A stretch of DNA of 64,000 bases, from NCBI GenBank assembly GCA_963930645.1, contig OZ005661.1, positions 196,772,532 to 196,836,531 of the forward strand, in the 5' to 3' direction. The translations under genes were made by a program, and so were the position numbers. This DNA is from Salticus scenicus (taxonomy: Eukaryota > Arthropoda > Arachnida > Araneae > Salticidae). Shown one piece after another: positions 1 to 10,193 of the stretch. The notes beneath the pieces were generated by a model. The model saw only the letters and a list, made by a program, of their open reading frames with translations, searched no databases and was not told the origin of the DNA. Numbering within the stretch: position 1 is the first letter of the stretch; every line of letters begins with the position of its first letter.

Positions 1-457
1 TTACCATTTTCTTTCTAAAAAAGGAAGCAGTTTTAATCACTAAAATATTTATATTAATGGTTTTGTTTTTCAAAAAAAGATTGTTTATTTTATATTTTCT
101 TCCTCTTTCAGGTTGTTACCTTGTGTTTTGGAGGTATTGTTGAAATTGTACCAAGAATGATGTCCTTTACTTTTGAAAATAATTAATTTTGTCATCTGCA
201 AAAGAAATTTAATTTAGTGTATGTTAGTAACAGTCTTGGAGGCGTAGAGCATGGTAAGATTATTGTACATTTCCACTTCAGTATCAATAAGAAACAATGT
301 ATTGCTATTCTATAACTTCAATTTATAGTATCTATGTTTTTATAAAATAGAGTTTGTACAATTTATTACGCGGTTTTCAAAAAAAAAAAAAATAAATAAA
401 ATGTAAGAAGTTTTAAAATCTGCAAAATATATATATTTTAGATTTTCGAGTAAAATT
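1..457. other. AT-rich leader, one weak exon-like segment
   Basis: No gene is recognised here. The stretch is AT-rich with an A-run near 380. A polypyrimidine tract ending in CAG at about 101-111, and a GTAAG at 253, bracket about 141 nt (112-252) that looks like an exon by its borders. Its frame from 112 is open for about 20 codons and then hits TAA. No paralogous copy was found elsewhere in the window, so this exon call is weak. Confidence 0.25.
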
Positions 458-1048
458 TTGTTTAACAGTCAAATTATCTTAACCATTATGATTGGATTAA
501 CATTAGAAAGTTTTTGTTTGCTATCAAAAAAAAAGTATTTGTCCATTTACTTAAATGTCTTCAAAAACCAATCTTATAATCAACATTTTTCTGATATTTT
601 CTATGATTTACTATTAGTCAGACTAAAACTCTTTAATTTAAATATTTCCAATAAACCTCACAAAATCCAATCTAATTCACAGCTTATTCTAAATTATTCT
701 AATCAAATATTTAATAGCATTAAGATTTCATCCATTCTTCATGATAAATCTTGCATATTTCCAATTAAAGACATACATATTTCTCGCACTTTTAAGCATT
801 CTATTACACTTGGATGCCTGCTTTTTAACTATAATTCAGTCTCTAAGTCTAATTTATCTTCTGTTGTGACTTTTAGTTGTGCTGATCCCTCTTATGTAAA
901 ATATGTTGACAAGGACCATGCACATATAATCACTGGTGATCTTAATATTATTAATGACTCTAAATTAAAGAAATTTATGGATTACGGTACTCAATATCGA
1001 TTCCAAAAGGCATCCATCATAAACCGCCCATCCAAAAGGCATCCTGAA
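458..1048 (+). pseudogene. Retroelement-derived ORF fragment
   Basis: The frame is open from 458 and then runs on into unrelated GC-rich DNA. The convincing part is about residues 140-185. There a Cys-Ala-Asp-Pro-Ser stretch is followed by HAHIITGDLNIINDSKLKKF and then DYGTQYRF. From memory this matches a conserved block (GHVITGDLxIIxNxxLRxLLxxGPxYRE) in N-terminal parts of reverse-transcriptase proteins of metazoan retroelements, possibly Penelope-like or non-LTR types. No RT catalytic motif (YADD/FADD) is present, so only a fragment remains. The residues before about 90 are low-complexity Ser/Asn/Ile-rich and may not be homologous. The ATG at 458 is arbitrary. The element class is uncertain; its origin as a retroelement relic is more likely than a host gene. 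Confidence 0.5.
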
Positions 1049-1166
1049 ATGTTGTTGTCCGTGGGGCCTCCGTTAGCTGGCGAGGCCCGGAACCAGGGAA
1101 GACCACGAGGAGGTGGAGGTCCCCCGACGACTGTACCGACCCGGCACCTTCCCTTAGCAACAAACG
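1049..1166. other. GC-rich island with hairpin
   Basis: About 118 bases are far more GC-rich than the surroundings, and the stretch ends abruptly at the Tc1 target site. It contains a perfect 7-bp stem, GGGCCTC (1064-1070) with GAGGCCC (1082-1088), and an 11-nt loop. Just upstream, CCAAAAGGCATCC occurs twice about 29 nt apart (from about 1002 and 1031). In the upstream frame it encodes a Gly/Pro/Arg-rich run that looks like chance. The last bases, AGCAACAAACG, match the left flank of paralogous blocks at about 4445 and 9108. Source unknown. Confidence 0.4.
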
Positions 1167-1168
1167 TA

Positions 1169-2847
1169 CACTAAGCGACAAAAAAAAGCCGCACTTGGAT
1201 GTTTTCCTTTTCGCCTTCTACAACCGCTAATTTTATCGTTTAAAAAGCAAATTTTCGAACAGATTTTACTATTTTGTACTCCACACACACTTTAGCTTTG
1301 AGTCTAGTGTTAAAAACAAAATGCAATTGTCAGGAAAATTGTAATTTTAGAATTTATTTCAAAAATGGTAAGAATGAGGCAGTTAACGATGCCACAAACA
1401 GTATTAATTTTTAAATGAGAATAAAAAAATATTTTAATACGTGAGATGGCATAATAATTAAATGCTAACGAAATATTGGTAAAATGAATTTTAGCAAAAT
1501 ATACATTTTTTTGGCCGTTTAAACTGGGAATTTGGCTTTAGGCGGTCATGTTGCTCATCTAAGCAAGATAACCGCAAGTTAAAATGCGAATGTTTAAAAA
1601 ATCGATTTGTATCATGTTCAGAACTTAAAAAAGATTTTAAAAAAGTGTATAGTATATTGATTTCTTCAAAAACAATGCAGGAACAATTAAACAAAGCGGG
1701 TTAAAGAACGGAAGATCTGCGAAAAAAGACATTATTAAGGAAAATAATTAGAAAAAACAGTACTTTAGTTGACCAAAATTTAAAAACATTATCAGTTAAT
1801 TATTAGGCTGAACTGGTTTTCTCTGATGAATCAAGTTTTCTTTATTTCGTGCAGTTGAAAAAAGCTAGAATGAAGACGAAAATGTGACCGACTTAATGAA
1901 AATCGCACTTTTAAAACAGTGACACATTCTCCGTACATTATGGTACGGAGGTGCATAACTTTTCAAACACTCGGGGAAATTTTTATGTTCAAGGGATCAA
2001 TTAACTCGAAATAAAACACAATCTGCATAAAAGTGGTGCCTGACCGACTATTTTGGAGGTATCTTAGACATTTCCGTAAACAGCATTTGAAGATAAGGCA
2101 CCTTACTACACGGCGTCTGTGGTAAGTTTATTCACTTCAAATTGTCAAAATTTCTTATACATTCCCATGAGAACCTATAATTCTATAAGTAATCATACTT
2201 TTTTTCACTTTAAGTTAAATACCACAAACGGTATAGTAGAATTTCTTCTTTACCACACATGGAAATGGTCAAAATCGCGATCCGCTCGAAAATGTTTCGT
2301 CTATAAAAAGGCAGGGGAGAGGATTCGAAATTTGCAGCCTATAACTCTGCCAGAACTAGAAAAATTTATTTGTGATATTTGGCACATTGAAATTTCTGAG
2401 ATTTATATTAAAACACTGTATAAAACTATGACATTGCGCATTAATGCAGTAATTCCATATAAAGGTGGAATTAACCCAATGCAGAATACATATTTTTAAC
2501 AAAAAATTGCTTAGATCTAACAAATAAATAGTTTTATTTCATATATTAAAATATAACTTGTTTATTTCATGTAATAAATCATAATAGAATGCAAAGTGTA
2601 TAGTTATTGCAGTATGTTCAAAAAGAAAGTTTTATGCAGATTTTTAAAAAGTACTTCGTAAAGTGCAATAAAGCGAATTATTAAATCGAAAATATAGATA
2701 GGTATCATTTCATACCTTTGGTATTATGCAAACAAGACAGTTTTATTTGTTTCAAACATTAATTTTAAAGTTATTACAAATAAAAAAGGTATAAGTCATT
2801 TTTTCTGCAGTGCGGCTTTTTTTTTTTTTTTTTTTTGTCGCTTAGTG
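1169..2847 (+). mobile_element. Tc1-like DNA transposon, inactivated
   Basis: The 1.68-kb element has terminal inverted repeats: CACTAAGCGACAAAAA... at the left and the complementary ...GTCGCTTAGTG at the right. Both are followed inward by AAAGCCGCACT, with a long poly-T in the right copy. TA dinucleotides flank it at 1167-1168 and 2848-2849, the usual Tc1/mariner target duplication. Two paralogous blocks (about 4445 and 9108) read AGCAACAAAC directly into TTAACTTCAAAAT/TTTACTTCAAAAT without the element, so they act as near-empty sites. The interior carries a frameshifted Tc1 transposase. The element therefore looks non-autonomous and old, although the TIR ends are still nearly identical. Confidence 0.85.
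1365..2499 (+). pseudogene. Tc1-family transposase pseudogene
   Basis: This is a DDE transposase that would cut and join at the element TIRs, now broken by frameshifts. Visible in order are: MVRMRQL at the presumed start (1365); a linker match LKNGRSAKK at about 1700; VFSDESSF at about 1815-1840, the first catalytic Asp region of DD34E transposases; and, after a frameshift, DPLENV from 2279, with the catalytic-Glu codon at 2288-2290. The C-terminus runs LPELEKFICDIWHIE ... LRINAVIPYKGGI and ends at 2499, typical of the Tc1 tail (R.xAVIxxxGGxTxY). The second catalytic Asp motif was not found. The domain order and the position between TIRs support the family. Several stops and frameshifts make a functional product very unlikely. 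Confidence 0.75.
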
Positions 2848-2849
2848 TA

Positions 2850-3130
2850 TATTAACTTCAAAATATAACATTTGGATCTCCTAAAATTATTCGTTTTTAA
2901 GTTTCTCTAAGAGACACAAAAAAAGATCAAACGTTAGAAAACTTGACTTCAGTAATCAGGAAACCTCAAAACGTGTAAATATATAAATAATAAACGATGA
3001 ATATTTAGCTTAAAAACATACATTATTTACCATATTTCTATGAGGAATTCATTTCAATTTCTCAGCAGTTTTCCTGAACATGCTAAAATATCATGGTAAA
3101 CACTTTCACTAACAATAAAAAAAAGAATTA
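2850..3130. repeat. Alpha block, copy 1
   Basis: A ~270-bp block begins TTAACTTCAAAATATAACAT and ends near CACTTTCACTAACAA. Two further copies lie at 4455-4725 and 9117-9380 in the same orientation, sharing landmarks such as CCTCAAAACGTGTAAATATA and GATGAATATTTAGCTTAAA. It is non-coding in all frames inspected. Confidence 0.75.
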
Positions 3131-3146
3131 TATCGCTTAAGTATTT

Positions 3147-3230
3147 GCAGCCCTGTATATCTTTTAGACCACAGTACACATTTAAAAAAATATATCTCTA
3201 AATAATATTTTTTTTATTGTAGTTTCGATA
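3147..3230. other. Partial beta block
   Basis: A truncated copy of the beta repeat (GCAGCCCTGTATATCTTTTAG..) joins the alpha block to the exon-like cassette downstream. Fuller beta copies are at 5570-5785, 8210-8425 and 9415-9630. Confidence 0.5.
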
Positions 3231-3253
3231 TGTAATGAGTCTTTCTTTTTTAG

Positions 3254-3362
3254 GAGGAGGTGATTTTACTGCTGTATTTCCAATACATTTTTGTTTTACC
3301 TGAAATTCTTCAAAAAATGAAGTCACTGTGTATTTTTGACTTTTCTGAATGTACTGATTCTG
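3254..3362 (+). other. Exon-like cassette 1 (delta family)
   Basis: The segment is bounded by TTTCTTTTTTAG upstream and GTAAGAAA downstream, good matches to a splice acceptor and donor. It is 109 nt long and open in frame 1 for 36 codons, including FVLPEILQKMKSLCIF and ending DFSECTDS. Cassettes at 7753 and 10083 encode FVLPDALQKMKSLYTF in the same position. The spacing LPxxLxxMKSL resembles one leucine-rich repeat unit, but that is a weak inference from a single repeat. Its length is not a multiple of three, unlike the 111-nt copies, so the phases are inconsistent. It may be a decayed coding exon or an exon of a noncoding RNA. Confidence 0.4.
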
Positions 3363-3614
3363 GTAAGAAATCCTCTTTATTGTTTCGAGCTGAATATGAA
3401 TGTTAATTATCATTAACATCTGTTCTTCTATGTTTTTAAAAAAATCCCCGTTTTAATACTAAATTTCCACTACATGTCACGCAGTTTTAAATTTAAAAAA
3501 AAAGTTTTTTTTTTTTTTTCCTAATCTGAAAATAATATATTTCGATGTTACTAGATTTTTTTATCAATCATTTCTAACAAAACATTTTTTTTTTTTTTTT
3601 TTTTTTTTTTTTAG

Positions 3615-3727
3615 GTGGGTGTCATTTTAATGTTGTCTCTGTACCATGTAATTTTGTTTTACCTGTAACTCTACAAAAATGTAGGCAATTATGTATCTTT
3701 ATAACATTTCTGAATCTGAGGAGTTTG
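3615..3727 (+). other. Exon-like cassette 2 (delta family), frameshifted
   Basis: A long poly-T tract ending in TTTAG precedes it and GTAAGAATT follows. The 113-nt sequence aligns with the other delta cassettes (TTTTGTTTTACCTG, then CATTTCTGAATCT), but the reading frame is interrupted at TAA right after the aligned TTACCTG. It looks like a diverged and broken copy, about 360 bp downstream of cassette 1. Confidence 0.4.
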
Positions 3728-3855
3728 GTAAGAATTATTCATTACTGTTATAAATTTATCATGAATGCCAAATGTAAACTTCCCTTCTTCTCTATTTATT
3801 TAAAATATCCCTGTTTCTATACTTATTTTTCACTAAATGTAATGTTTTAAATTAA

Positions 3856-4116
3856 CCCTTAACTGGAAACATGGAAATTTGTTACACAAACCGAAACGTG
3901 CAGTCCATGATACATTAAACAATTTACTATAGAAATTAAACAAAACTCTAAATAGTTTACTAACAAGTAAAATGAAACACATATTCATTTGTATTAATAT
4001 AACCAAATTAGATGAAAGATTAGGTGGAATGATAAAAACTGGAGACGTTGATTTTTGCGTAGAAGGTAGGTAAGTAGACGCTGCAGTCTCACAGATGACA
4101 TGTTTCCAGTTTAGGG
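3856..4116. mobile_element. piggyBac-type MITE
   Basis: The 261-bp element is flanked by TTAA on both sides (3852-3855 and 4117-4120). Its termini are CCCTTAACTGGAAACATG and the near-complement CATGTTTCCAGTTTAGGG. TTAA target duplication plus CCC...GGG ends is the piggyBac signature. There is no transposase. A right-end remnant of the same sequence is at about 8760-8780 in a paralogous block, so it or a relative was present before that block duplicated. Confidence 0.75.
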
Positions 4117-4740
4117 TTAAATAATATGGTGTGTCACTCGCACTACTTTCTCTTATCCTGAAATTTAATAACATAAATACAGTTTAGAGATTAAGAGGTA
4201 AGCTAGTATTATGTAAACTTATGTTTAAAAGACATTCAAATTAGGCTTCGGAAGAGTTTTAGATGACAAATAGTTCTGTGTGAGGTGGGCTACCGCAGCC
4301 CCCCTTAACCCCCCCCCCCCGTTTCATTAATACACCTACATTTATATAGAATTTAATTCTGCTATTAAAAGTTTACTTAAAATTATAGACAATTTTCACA
4401 CGCAACATTCATTGAAATTTATCAATCTTGATCAAACGTTTCCAGCAACAAACTTATATTAACTTCAAAATACAACATTTGGATCTCCTAAAATTATTCT
4501 TTTTTAAGTTACTCTAAGCGACACAAACAAAGATCAAACGTTAAAAAGCTTGACTACGGGAATCAGGAAGCCTCAAAACGTGTAAATATACAAAAAACAA
4601 GCGATGAATATTTAGCTTAAAACATACATTATTTACCATATGTCTAAAAGGAATTTATTTCAATTCCCGAACAGCTTTCCTGGAAATGGTAAAATATTAT
4701 TAGTAAACCACATCCACTAACAACAAATAACTGGTGTGTT
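4117..4740. repeat. Segmental block, paralogous to 8773-9385
   Basis: From the TTAA onward (AATATGGTGTGTCACTCGCAC) this matches 8773-9385 through a G/C homopolymer (CCCCCCCCCC at about 4311 versus G-runs at about 8937), a linker, and the alpha block copy at 4455-4725. No gene is visible. Confidence 0.7.
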
Positions 4741-5167
4741 GTGACCACCACACGACGTTCTATATTTTCCTATACAAATTGATTCAGTAAAAATAAATTA
4801 CTAAAATTATTTAAAAAATTATCTTCCATGATAATGCAGACGATTTACATATTAAAGAAGTAATATAACACGAAAAACGTAAGTAATTAGTAAGTAATGT
4901 AACACTATCCAAAAAACGTTGAATTTATTCTTAATATTTTTTTTTCGTTAAAAATGTAAAAAAAAATCGATAACTTCATTTTAAATTATCGAAAATCGAT
5001 GGTTCAACCATTCGTTTTTAAAGGTATTAGCGAGCTCTTTTGAAAGATACCCATAATGAAAATTTACTCCCCTCGAGGGGGGACTTCCCCACTAGAGGGG
5101 AAGACTAGGCTCCTACATACACAATTTTTTTTCCCAGTTGATTATCTCTATTACAAAAAATATATAT
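4741..5167. other. AT-rich spacer with small inverted repeat
   Basis: No gene or known element was recognised. A short near-palindrome, CCCCTCGAGGGGGG, followed by CCCCACTAGAGGGG, lies at about 5070-5100. The rest is AT-rich. Confidence 0.4.
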
Positions 5168-5790
5168 TCGTTTCATTTTGTTTGGTGTAGTCTATAGATG
5201 TTAAACTCTACTTACCTGCAATTTCCCCCATAGACGTAATGTATTTGAATACTTTTGAATGTCCCTGTACACGAACCATTTGCTTCATCTCAACGAAAGG
5301 CTTAGTGTATCATCCCTATATGATACGCATTTAGCATGCAGAGTTTGGAATTTTTGCTATTATTTGTTCTTGAGATATGCTGATAACACACACACACAGA
5401 CAGACAGACATACACAAAGACCATTTGCTAAAAACAGGATTTTCGTATTCAGGGGACCTCAGAGCATGTAAATATAACAAGCTCACGTTTAAAAATTTGA
5501 CCCTAAAATAATACTTTCTCGACCCTATGGTCTAAAAGAAAGTAAAAAATGCTATCAGTTAATTATTTACAGCCATGTATATATTTTGAAGACTAAGCAC
5601 AGACCACATGGCGCACCTAAATATAATTCTATAGGAATATTGCACGGTGCAACCCGAAATACACTTTCATCAATTTTGAAGTATTGTCGCACTTTAATCT
5701 GGTTATTTTGTGTAGCCCTGTAAATGAAGAGTGAATGATTTATATACCATATTCTACATGAAACGTGTTTTGACGCATATAATATATACT
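5168..5790. repeat. Gamma and beta blocks, copy 1
   Basis: Gamma (5168-5480) runs from TTCGTTTCATTTTGTTTGGT through TAGATGTTAAACTCTACTTA and a CA/GA microsatellite to GGGGACCTC. Beta (5570-5785) runs from GCCATGTATATATTTTGAAG to CGCATATAATATATA. Other gamma copies are near 7306, 8430 and 9640; other beta copies near 8210 and 9415. Any ORF here reflects the repeat and not a gene. Confidence 0.7.
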
Positions 5791-6162
5791 ATCAGGCTTC
5801 GCCCGCTTTGCTGAGCACTATATTTAAATGTTTTCTTTTAAATTCAATAATTAAAACGTTTAAATGAATATATTTCAGTTGGCGATTAATTTCTTTAGTT
5901 TTAGTATGTGATCTCCTTGACAATATCAAACTTTTTTCGACTTCTCGAATTTGTGTAACAAAATTATTATTAGAACGAATATTCTTGAAAACAGTCAAAT
6001 AGAAATGTTAATTTCTCGAATATCCTGGAAACATTTGAAGCTATTGATCGTATAGTAAAAATCGCTATTCGATGAATGATCGAATCAGACAACGCACGTA
6101 AGTCGTTTTCTCTGCATAATCACTATAACGCACGTAAGTACGCTTCACGCACATGAAAAAAA
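5791..6162. other. AT-rich spacer
   Basis: No gene was recognised. The motif AACGCACGTAAGT appears twice (about 6092 and 6127) and may be the degenerate edge of the tandem array that follows. Confidence 0.35.
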
Positions 6163-6790
6163 ATCACTGAACAGCTCTGCAGCGCACTGCATGAATCCCA
6201 GAACACACGAAACTCAATTCCGTGGCAATCATTATCACGCAGGTTAAAACTAAAAAACATCGCTGGACACCCCTACCTCGCTGTACATGAATCTCAGAAC
6301 ACACGAAACACGGATCCGCGCAAATCACTATCACGCATGTTAAAACCAAAAATCATCACTGGACACCCATACCTAGCTGTGCATGAATCTGAAAAAGCAC
6401 GAAACTCAGATCCGAGACAATCCCTATCACGCATGTTAAAACCAAAAAACAAAAAAAACAAAAACCATCACTGGACACTCCTACCCCGCTGTGCATGAAT
6501 CTAAAAACGCACGAAACTCGGATCCTCCGACAATCGCTATCACGCATGTTAAAACAAAAAAAAACAAAAAAAAAAAACATCACTGGACACGCTGTGCATG
6601 AATCTGAAAACGCACGGAACTCGGTTCCGCGACAATCACTATCACGCATGTTAAAACCAAAAAAAAAAAAAAAAAATCACTGGACACTCCTACCTCGCTG
6701 TGCATGAATCTGAAAACGCACGAAACTAGTTTTCTCAGAAATCACTGTCAAGCATGTTAAAACCAAAAAAAACATCACAGGATACCCCTA
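6163..6790. repeat. Tandem repeat, ~95-120-bp unit, about 6 copies
   Basis: Six diverged units share CATCACTGGACAC, then CTACCTCGCTGTGCATGAAT, then CGCACGAAACTC, then CTATCACGCATGTTAAAAC and a variable A-run. Unit length varies with the A-run. The array is GC-richer than its flanks. Long ORFs on both strands arise from the repeat and are not called. Confidence 0.85.
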
Positions 6791-6794
6791 CCTC

Positions 6795-7085
6795 AAATCA
6801 ATGAAAAAAAAAAAAAAAAACTAAATCCCTCGTAATTCCTCATAACGTAGCTCTAGTTCAACGTAAAATATACTCAAATCAATGAAAATCAAATAAACCA
6901 ATCAAATCTCTCGTAATTCCTCATAACGTATCTCTAGTTCAATGTAAAATACACTGAAATCAATGAAAATCAAATAAACTAATCAAATCTCTTGTAATTC
7001 CTTCATAACGTAGCTATAGTACAATGTAAAATATACTCAAATCAATGAAAATCAAATAAACCAATCAAATATTTGCTAAGATTCT
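6795..7085. repeat. Tandem repeat, ~82-bp unit, about 3.5 copies
   Basis: Units begin at about 6796, 6871, 6952 and 7035, with CTCAAATCAATGAAAATCAA followed by CGTAATTCCTCATAACGTA and TAGTTCAACGTAAAATA. It directly abuts the previous array but the unit is unrelated in sequence. Confidence 0.85.
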
Positions 7086-7305
7086 TCATTCTGCGTCATT
7101 ATAGAAATGAAAAGTTTTATTTTCATATTTTTATTAATTAAAAGAAAACAAATCAAAAATTTGAAAATCTGACTTCGATGGGCACAATCACCCTTCGGAG
7201 GGCACCTTTGTGTTAAATCACGTGACTGTCCGAGCTACCGTTTTCGAGAACAGTGAAATATACGCATATATATACAAATATTGCTCACTTAATGGTATAA
7301 GATAT
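7086..7305. other. Unique spacer
   Basis: AT-rich. A short, less AT-rich stretch (about 7170-7250) contains CACCCTTCGGAGGGCACC. No gene was recognised. Confidence 0.3.
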
Positions 7306-7610
7306 ATATTCATTTCCTTTTGTTTAGTGTACTCTGTAGATGTTAAACTCTACTTACCAGCATTGTTCCCCATACACGTAATTTTTTAAAAATTCTCTTG
7401 GTTGTCCCTGTACACAAACCATTTGCTTCATCTTAACGAAAAGCTTAGTGTTCCATCCCTATATGATACACAATTAAAATACCGAGTTTGAACTTTATCC
7501 TTTAATCTGCTTTTTAAATATGTTGATAACAGACACACACACACAGAGAGAGAGAGAGACCAAACGCTAAATACATGATTTTTGAATTCAGGGGACCTCA
7601 AAGCATTTAG
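7306..7610. repeat. Gamma block, copy 2
   Basis: Matches gamma copy 1 from the AGTGTACTCTGTAGATGTTA region, through the CACACACAGAGAGAG microsatellite, to CAGGGGACCTCAAAGCAT. It leads directly into the third exon-like cassette region. Confidence 0.7.
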
Positions 7611-7752
7611 AACAAAAACAATTCTTTATCTAACTTATCATTAAGAGAAAGTAGAAATATGTGTACTTTTTCTCACTCCAAATAATATGTATTTCGATAT
7701 TGTAGTTTTCAAGTCAATGATTTCTAATAAAACTTCTTATCTTTTTTTTTAG

Positions 7753-7863
7753 GTGAAGGGAGATTTCTGCTGTCTCGTCACATGTGTTTTTGTTTTACCT
7801 GATGCTCTTCAGAAAATGAAGTCATTGTATACCTTTCTAACATTTCTGAATCTTTTAAATCTG
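7753..7863 (+). other. Exon-like cassette 3 (delta family), open frame
   Basis: It is preceded by CTTTTTTTTTAG and followed by GTAAGTTTTC. Exactly 111 nt, it is open in frame 1 for 37 codons. The core reads VLPDALQKMKSLYTFLTF and is shared with the 10083 cassette, differing from it at about nine bases. The flanking intron-like DNA of these two copies is about as similar as the cassettes, so conservation alone does not show selection. If coding, it is a symmetric phase-0 exon with an LPxxLxxMKSL leucine-repeat-like spacing and a hydrophobic C-terminal part. The product was not recognised. Confidence 0.45.
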
Positions 7864-8209
7864 GTAAGTTTTCTTCTTCAATGTTCCGAATTTTAATGTG
7901 TTTTAGTGTTTTTCTCCATATAGTATACTCTTTAATTTAACGCTATTGAACTTCAAACAATTGGAGTCTATAGAACACAATGATTAAGAATATTTCGTTC
8001 TGCTCCTAAAAAAATCTATAAATGCTATATTCACCAATATTTCTATACAGCTCATATGATGGTGACTAATAACATAAAAATAAGTTTTCAGCTCAATCGG
8101 ATAAAGCATTTCGACGCTATTACACTTTAAATAATTTGTTCTTATAAACCGTAATGATTAAGAATTTTTCTTTTGCGTCACTATAAAAAGTCTATTAATG
8201 TAAAATATT
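7864..8209. repeat. Degenerate ~190-bp repeat, downstream of cassette 3
   Basis: It contains two diverged units with landmarks CTATAGAACACAATGATTAA, ATGGTGACTAATAACAT and AGCTCAATCGGATAAAGCAT. The same units recur at 10260-10760. Non-coding. Confidence 0.55.
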
Positions 8210-8650
8210 TGCAGCAGTATATCGTTTGAAAATTATGCTCGGACCAAATGTTGCATCAAAATATAATCCTGTTCAAATAACACACGGCACAACCTGAAAT
8301 ACACTTTCAACAATTTTGAAGTATTGTCGCAGTATAATCTAGTTATTTTGTGTAGCCCTGTAAATGAACAGTGAATTATTTCTATAACATATTCTACATG
8401 AAACATGTTTTTACGCATATAATATATATATATATATTTTTTTGAATTCTCTTGGTTATCCCTGTACACAAACCATTTTCTTCATCTCAACGAAAAGATT
8501 AGTGTAGCATTACTGTTTGATACACATTTAAAATACCGAGTTTGAACTTTTTGCTTTAATTTGCTTTTGCGATATGCTGATCACACACACACACAGACCA
8601 GCCACTAAACACATGATTTTTGAATTCAGGGCACCTCACAACATATAGAT
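8210..8650. repeat. Beta plus gamma blocks, copies 2 and 3
   Basis: Beta (8210-8425) and a 5'-truncated gamma (8430-8650) are joined at an (AT)n run, the same order as at 9415-9925. This shows the blocks move as a unit. No gene. Confidence 0.7.
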
Positions 8651-8772
8651 ATACCAAAAATATAATTTCAAAAATTTGACCCAAAAATAATAGATTCTCT
8701 ACCTTAACGTTAAGAGAAAGCGGAATTTAAGCGAATTTTATTCTGTCGCTAAGTAATATGTTTCCGGTTAAG

Positions 8773-9385
8773 GGTTAAATAATGTGGTGTGTCACTCGCA
8801 CGACTTTCTCTTATCCTGAAATTTAACAACTTAAATACATTTTGGAGATTAAGGGGTAAGCTAACGAGAACTATTATGTAAACTTATGTTAAATTATACT
8901 TCGGAAGTATTTTATATGATAATTAGCTCTCTGTGAGGGGGGGGGGGGGGGCTAGCGCCCCACTGAACCTCCCGTTTTATTCCTGCACCTACATTTATAT
9001 AGAGTTTTAATTATCTTATTAAAATTAAAAGTACACTTAAAATTACTCAGACAACATTCACACTTAACATTCCTTGAAACTTATCAATCTTAATCAAAGT
9101 TTTCCAGCAACAAACGTATATTTACTTCAAAATATAACATTTGTTTCTCCTGCAACTATGCGTTTTTAAGTTACTCTAAGAGACACAAACAAAGACGAAA
9201 CGTTAAAAAATTTCAGTAATCAGGAAGCCTCAAAACGTGTAAATATATTAATAATAAGCGATGAATATTTAGCTTAAATCATACATTATTTACCGTATTC
9301 CTATTAGGATTTCATTTCAATTTCTGAGCAGCTTCCCTGGACATACTAAAATATCATAGTAAAGCACTTTCACTAACAAAAAAAA
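8773..9385. repeat. Segmental block, paralogous to 4117-4740
   Basis: It starts after a remnant right end of the TTAA MITE (GTTTCCGGTTAAGGGTTAA) and runs through AATGTGGTGTGTCACTCGCA, a G-run at about 8937, and alpha copy 3 (9117-9380). It ends in an A-run. Confidence 0.7.
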
Positions 9386-9414
9386 AAAAAAAAAAAAAAA
9401 AAACCCACAATATT

Positions 9415-9925
9415 TGCAGCCATGTATATCTTTTGAAGATTAAGCACAGACAACATGGCGCACCAAAATATAATCCTATGGAAATAATGCAAGGCCCCAC
9501 CTGAAATACACATTCATCAATTTCAATGTATTGTCGGACTATAATCTAGTTATTTTGTGTAGCCCTTCAAATGAACAGTGAATGATTAATGTACCATATT
9601 CTACATGGGACATGGTTTTAAGTATATAATATATATATATTCATTTCTTTTCGTTTAGGGCATTCTATAATGTTAAACACTACTTACCTGCAATTTCCCC
9701 ACATAGACGATTTTTTTTTAATTCTCTTGGTTGTCCCTGTACACAAACCATGTGCTTCATCTTAACGAAAAGTTTAGTGTAGCATTCCTATATGATACAC
9801 AATTAAAACACCGACTTTGAACTTTTTGCTTTAATTTGCTTTTGAGTTATGCTGATAACAGACAGACACACACAGAGAGAAAGACCAAACGCTAAATACA
9901 TAATTTTTGAATTCAGGGGACCTCA
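9415..9925. repeat. Beta plus gamma blocks, copies 3 and 4
   Basis: Beta (9415-9630) is followed by gamma (9640-9925), then the fourth exon-like cassette. Block order from 9117 is alpha, beta, gamma, delta, the fullest version of this composite in the window. Confidence 0.7.
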
Positions 9926-10082
9926 AAGCATTTAGATCAAAAACAATACTTTCTCTACCTTATCGTTAAGAGAAAGTAGAAATTATGTACATATTTTTCT
10001 CACTCTAAATAATATATATTTCGATATTGTAGTTTTTCATATCAATGATTTCTAATAAAACTTCTTTTTTTTTTTTCTTTAG

Positions 10083-10193
10083 GAGAAAGGGATTTTCTTC
10101 TGTCTTGTCACATGTATTTTTGTTTTACCTGATGCTCTTCAGAAAATGAAGTCATTGTATACCTTTATAACATTTCTGAATCTTTTAAATCTG
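10083..10193 (+). other. Exon-like cassette 4 (delta family), open frame
   Basis: TTTTTTTTTCTTTAG precedes it and GTAAGTTTTCTTC follows. It is 111 nt and open in frame 1 for 37 codons, with the core FVLPDALQKMKSLYTF. Compared with cassette 3 most of the 3' two thirds is identical; changes cluster in the first 12 codons. Same strand and same phase as cassette 3. Function unknown; see cassette 3 for the leucine-repeat caveat. Confidence 0.45.

Noticed and set aside
1491..1694. 67-codon minus-strand ORF
   Set aside because: It is antisense to the decayed Tc1 transposase and is a shadow.
3833..4174. 113-codon minus-strand ORF
   Set aside because: It spans the whole TTAA MITE and both its inverted repeats, so it is a chance frame across a non-coding element.
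6164..6707. ORFs of 61-97 codons on both strands over the ~95-120-bp tandem array
   Set aside because: They follow the repeat unit, contain translated homopolymers and have no recognisable domain; they are products of the array.
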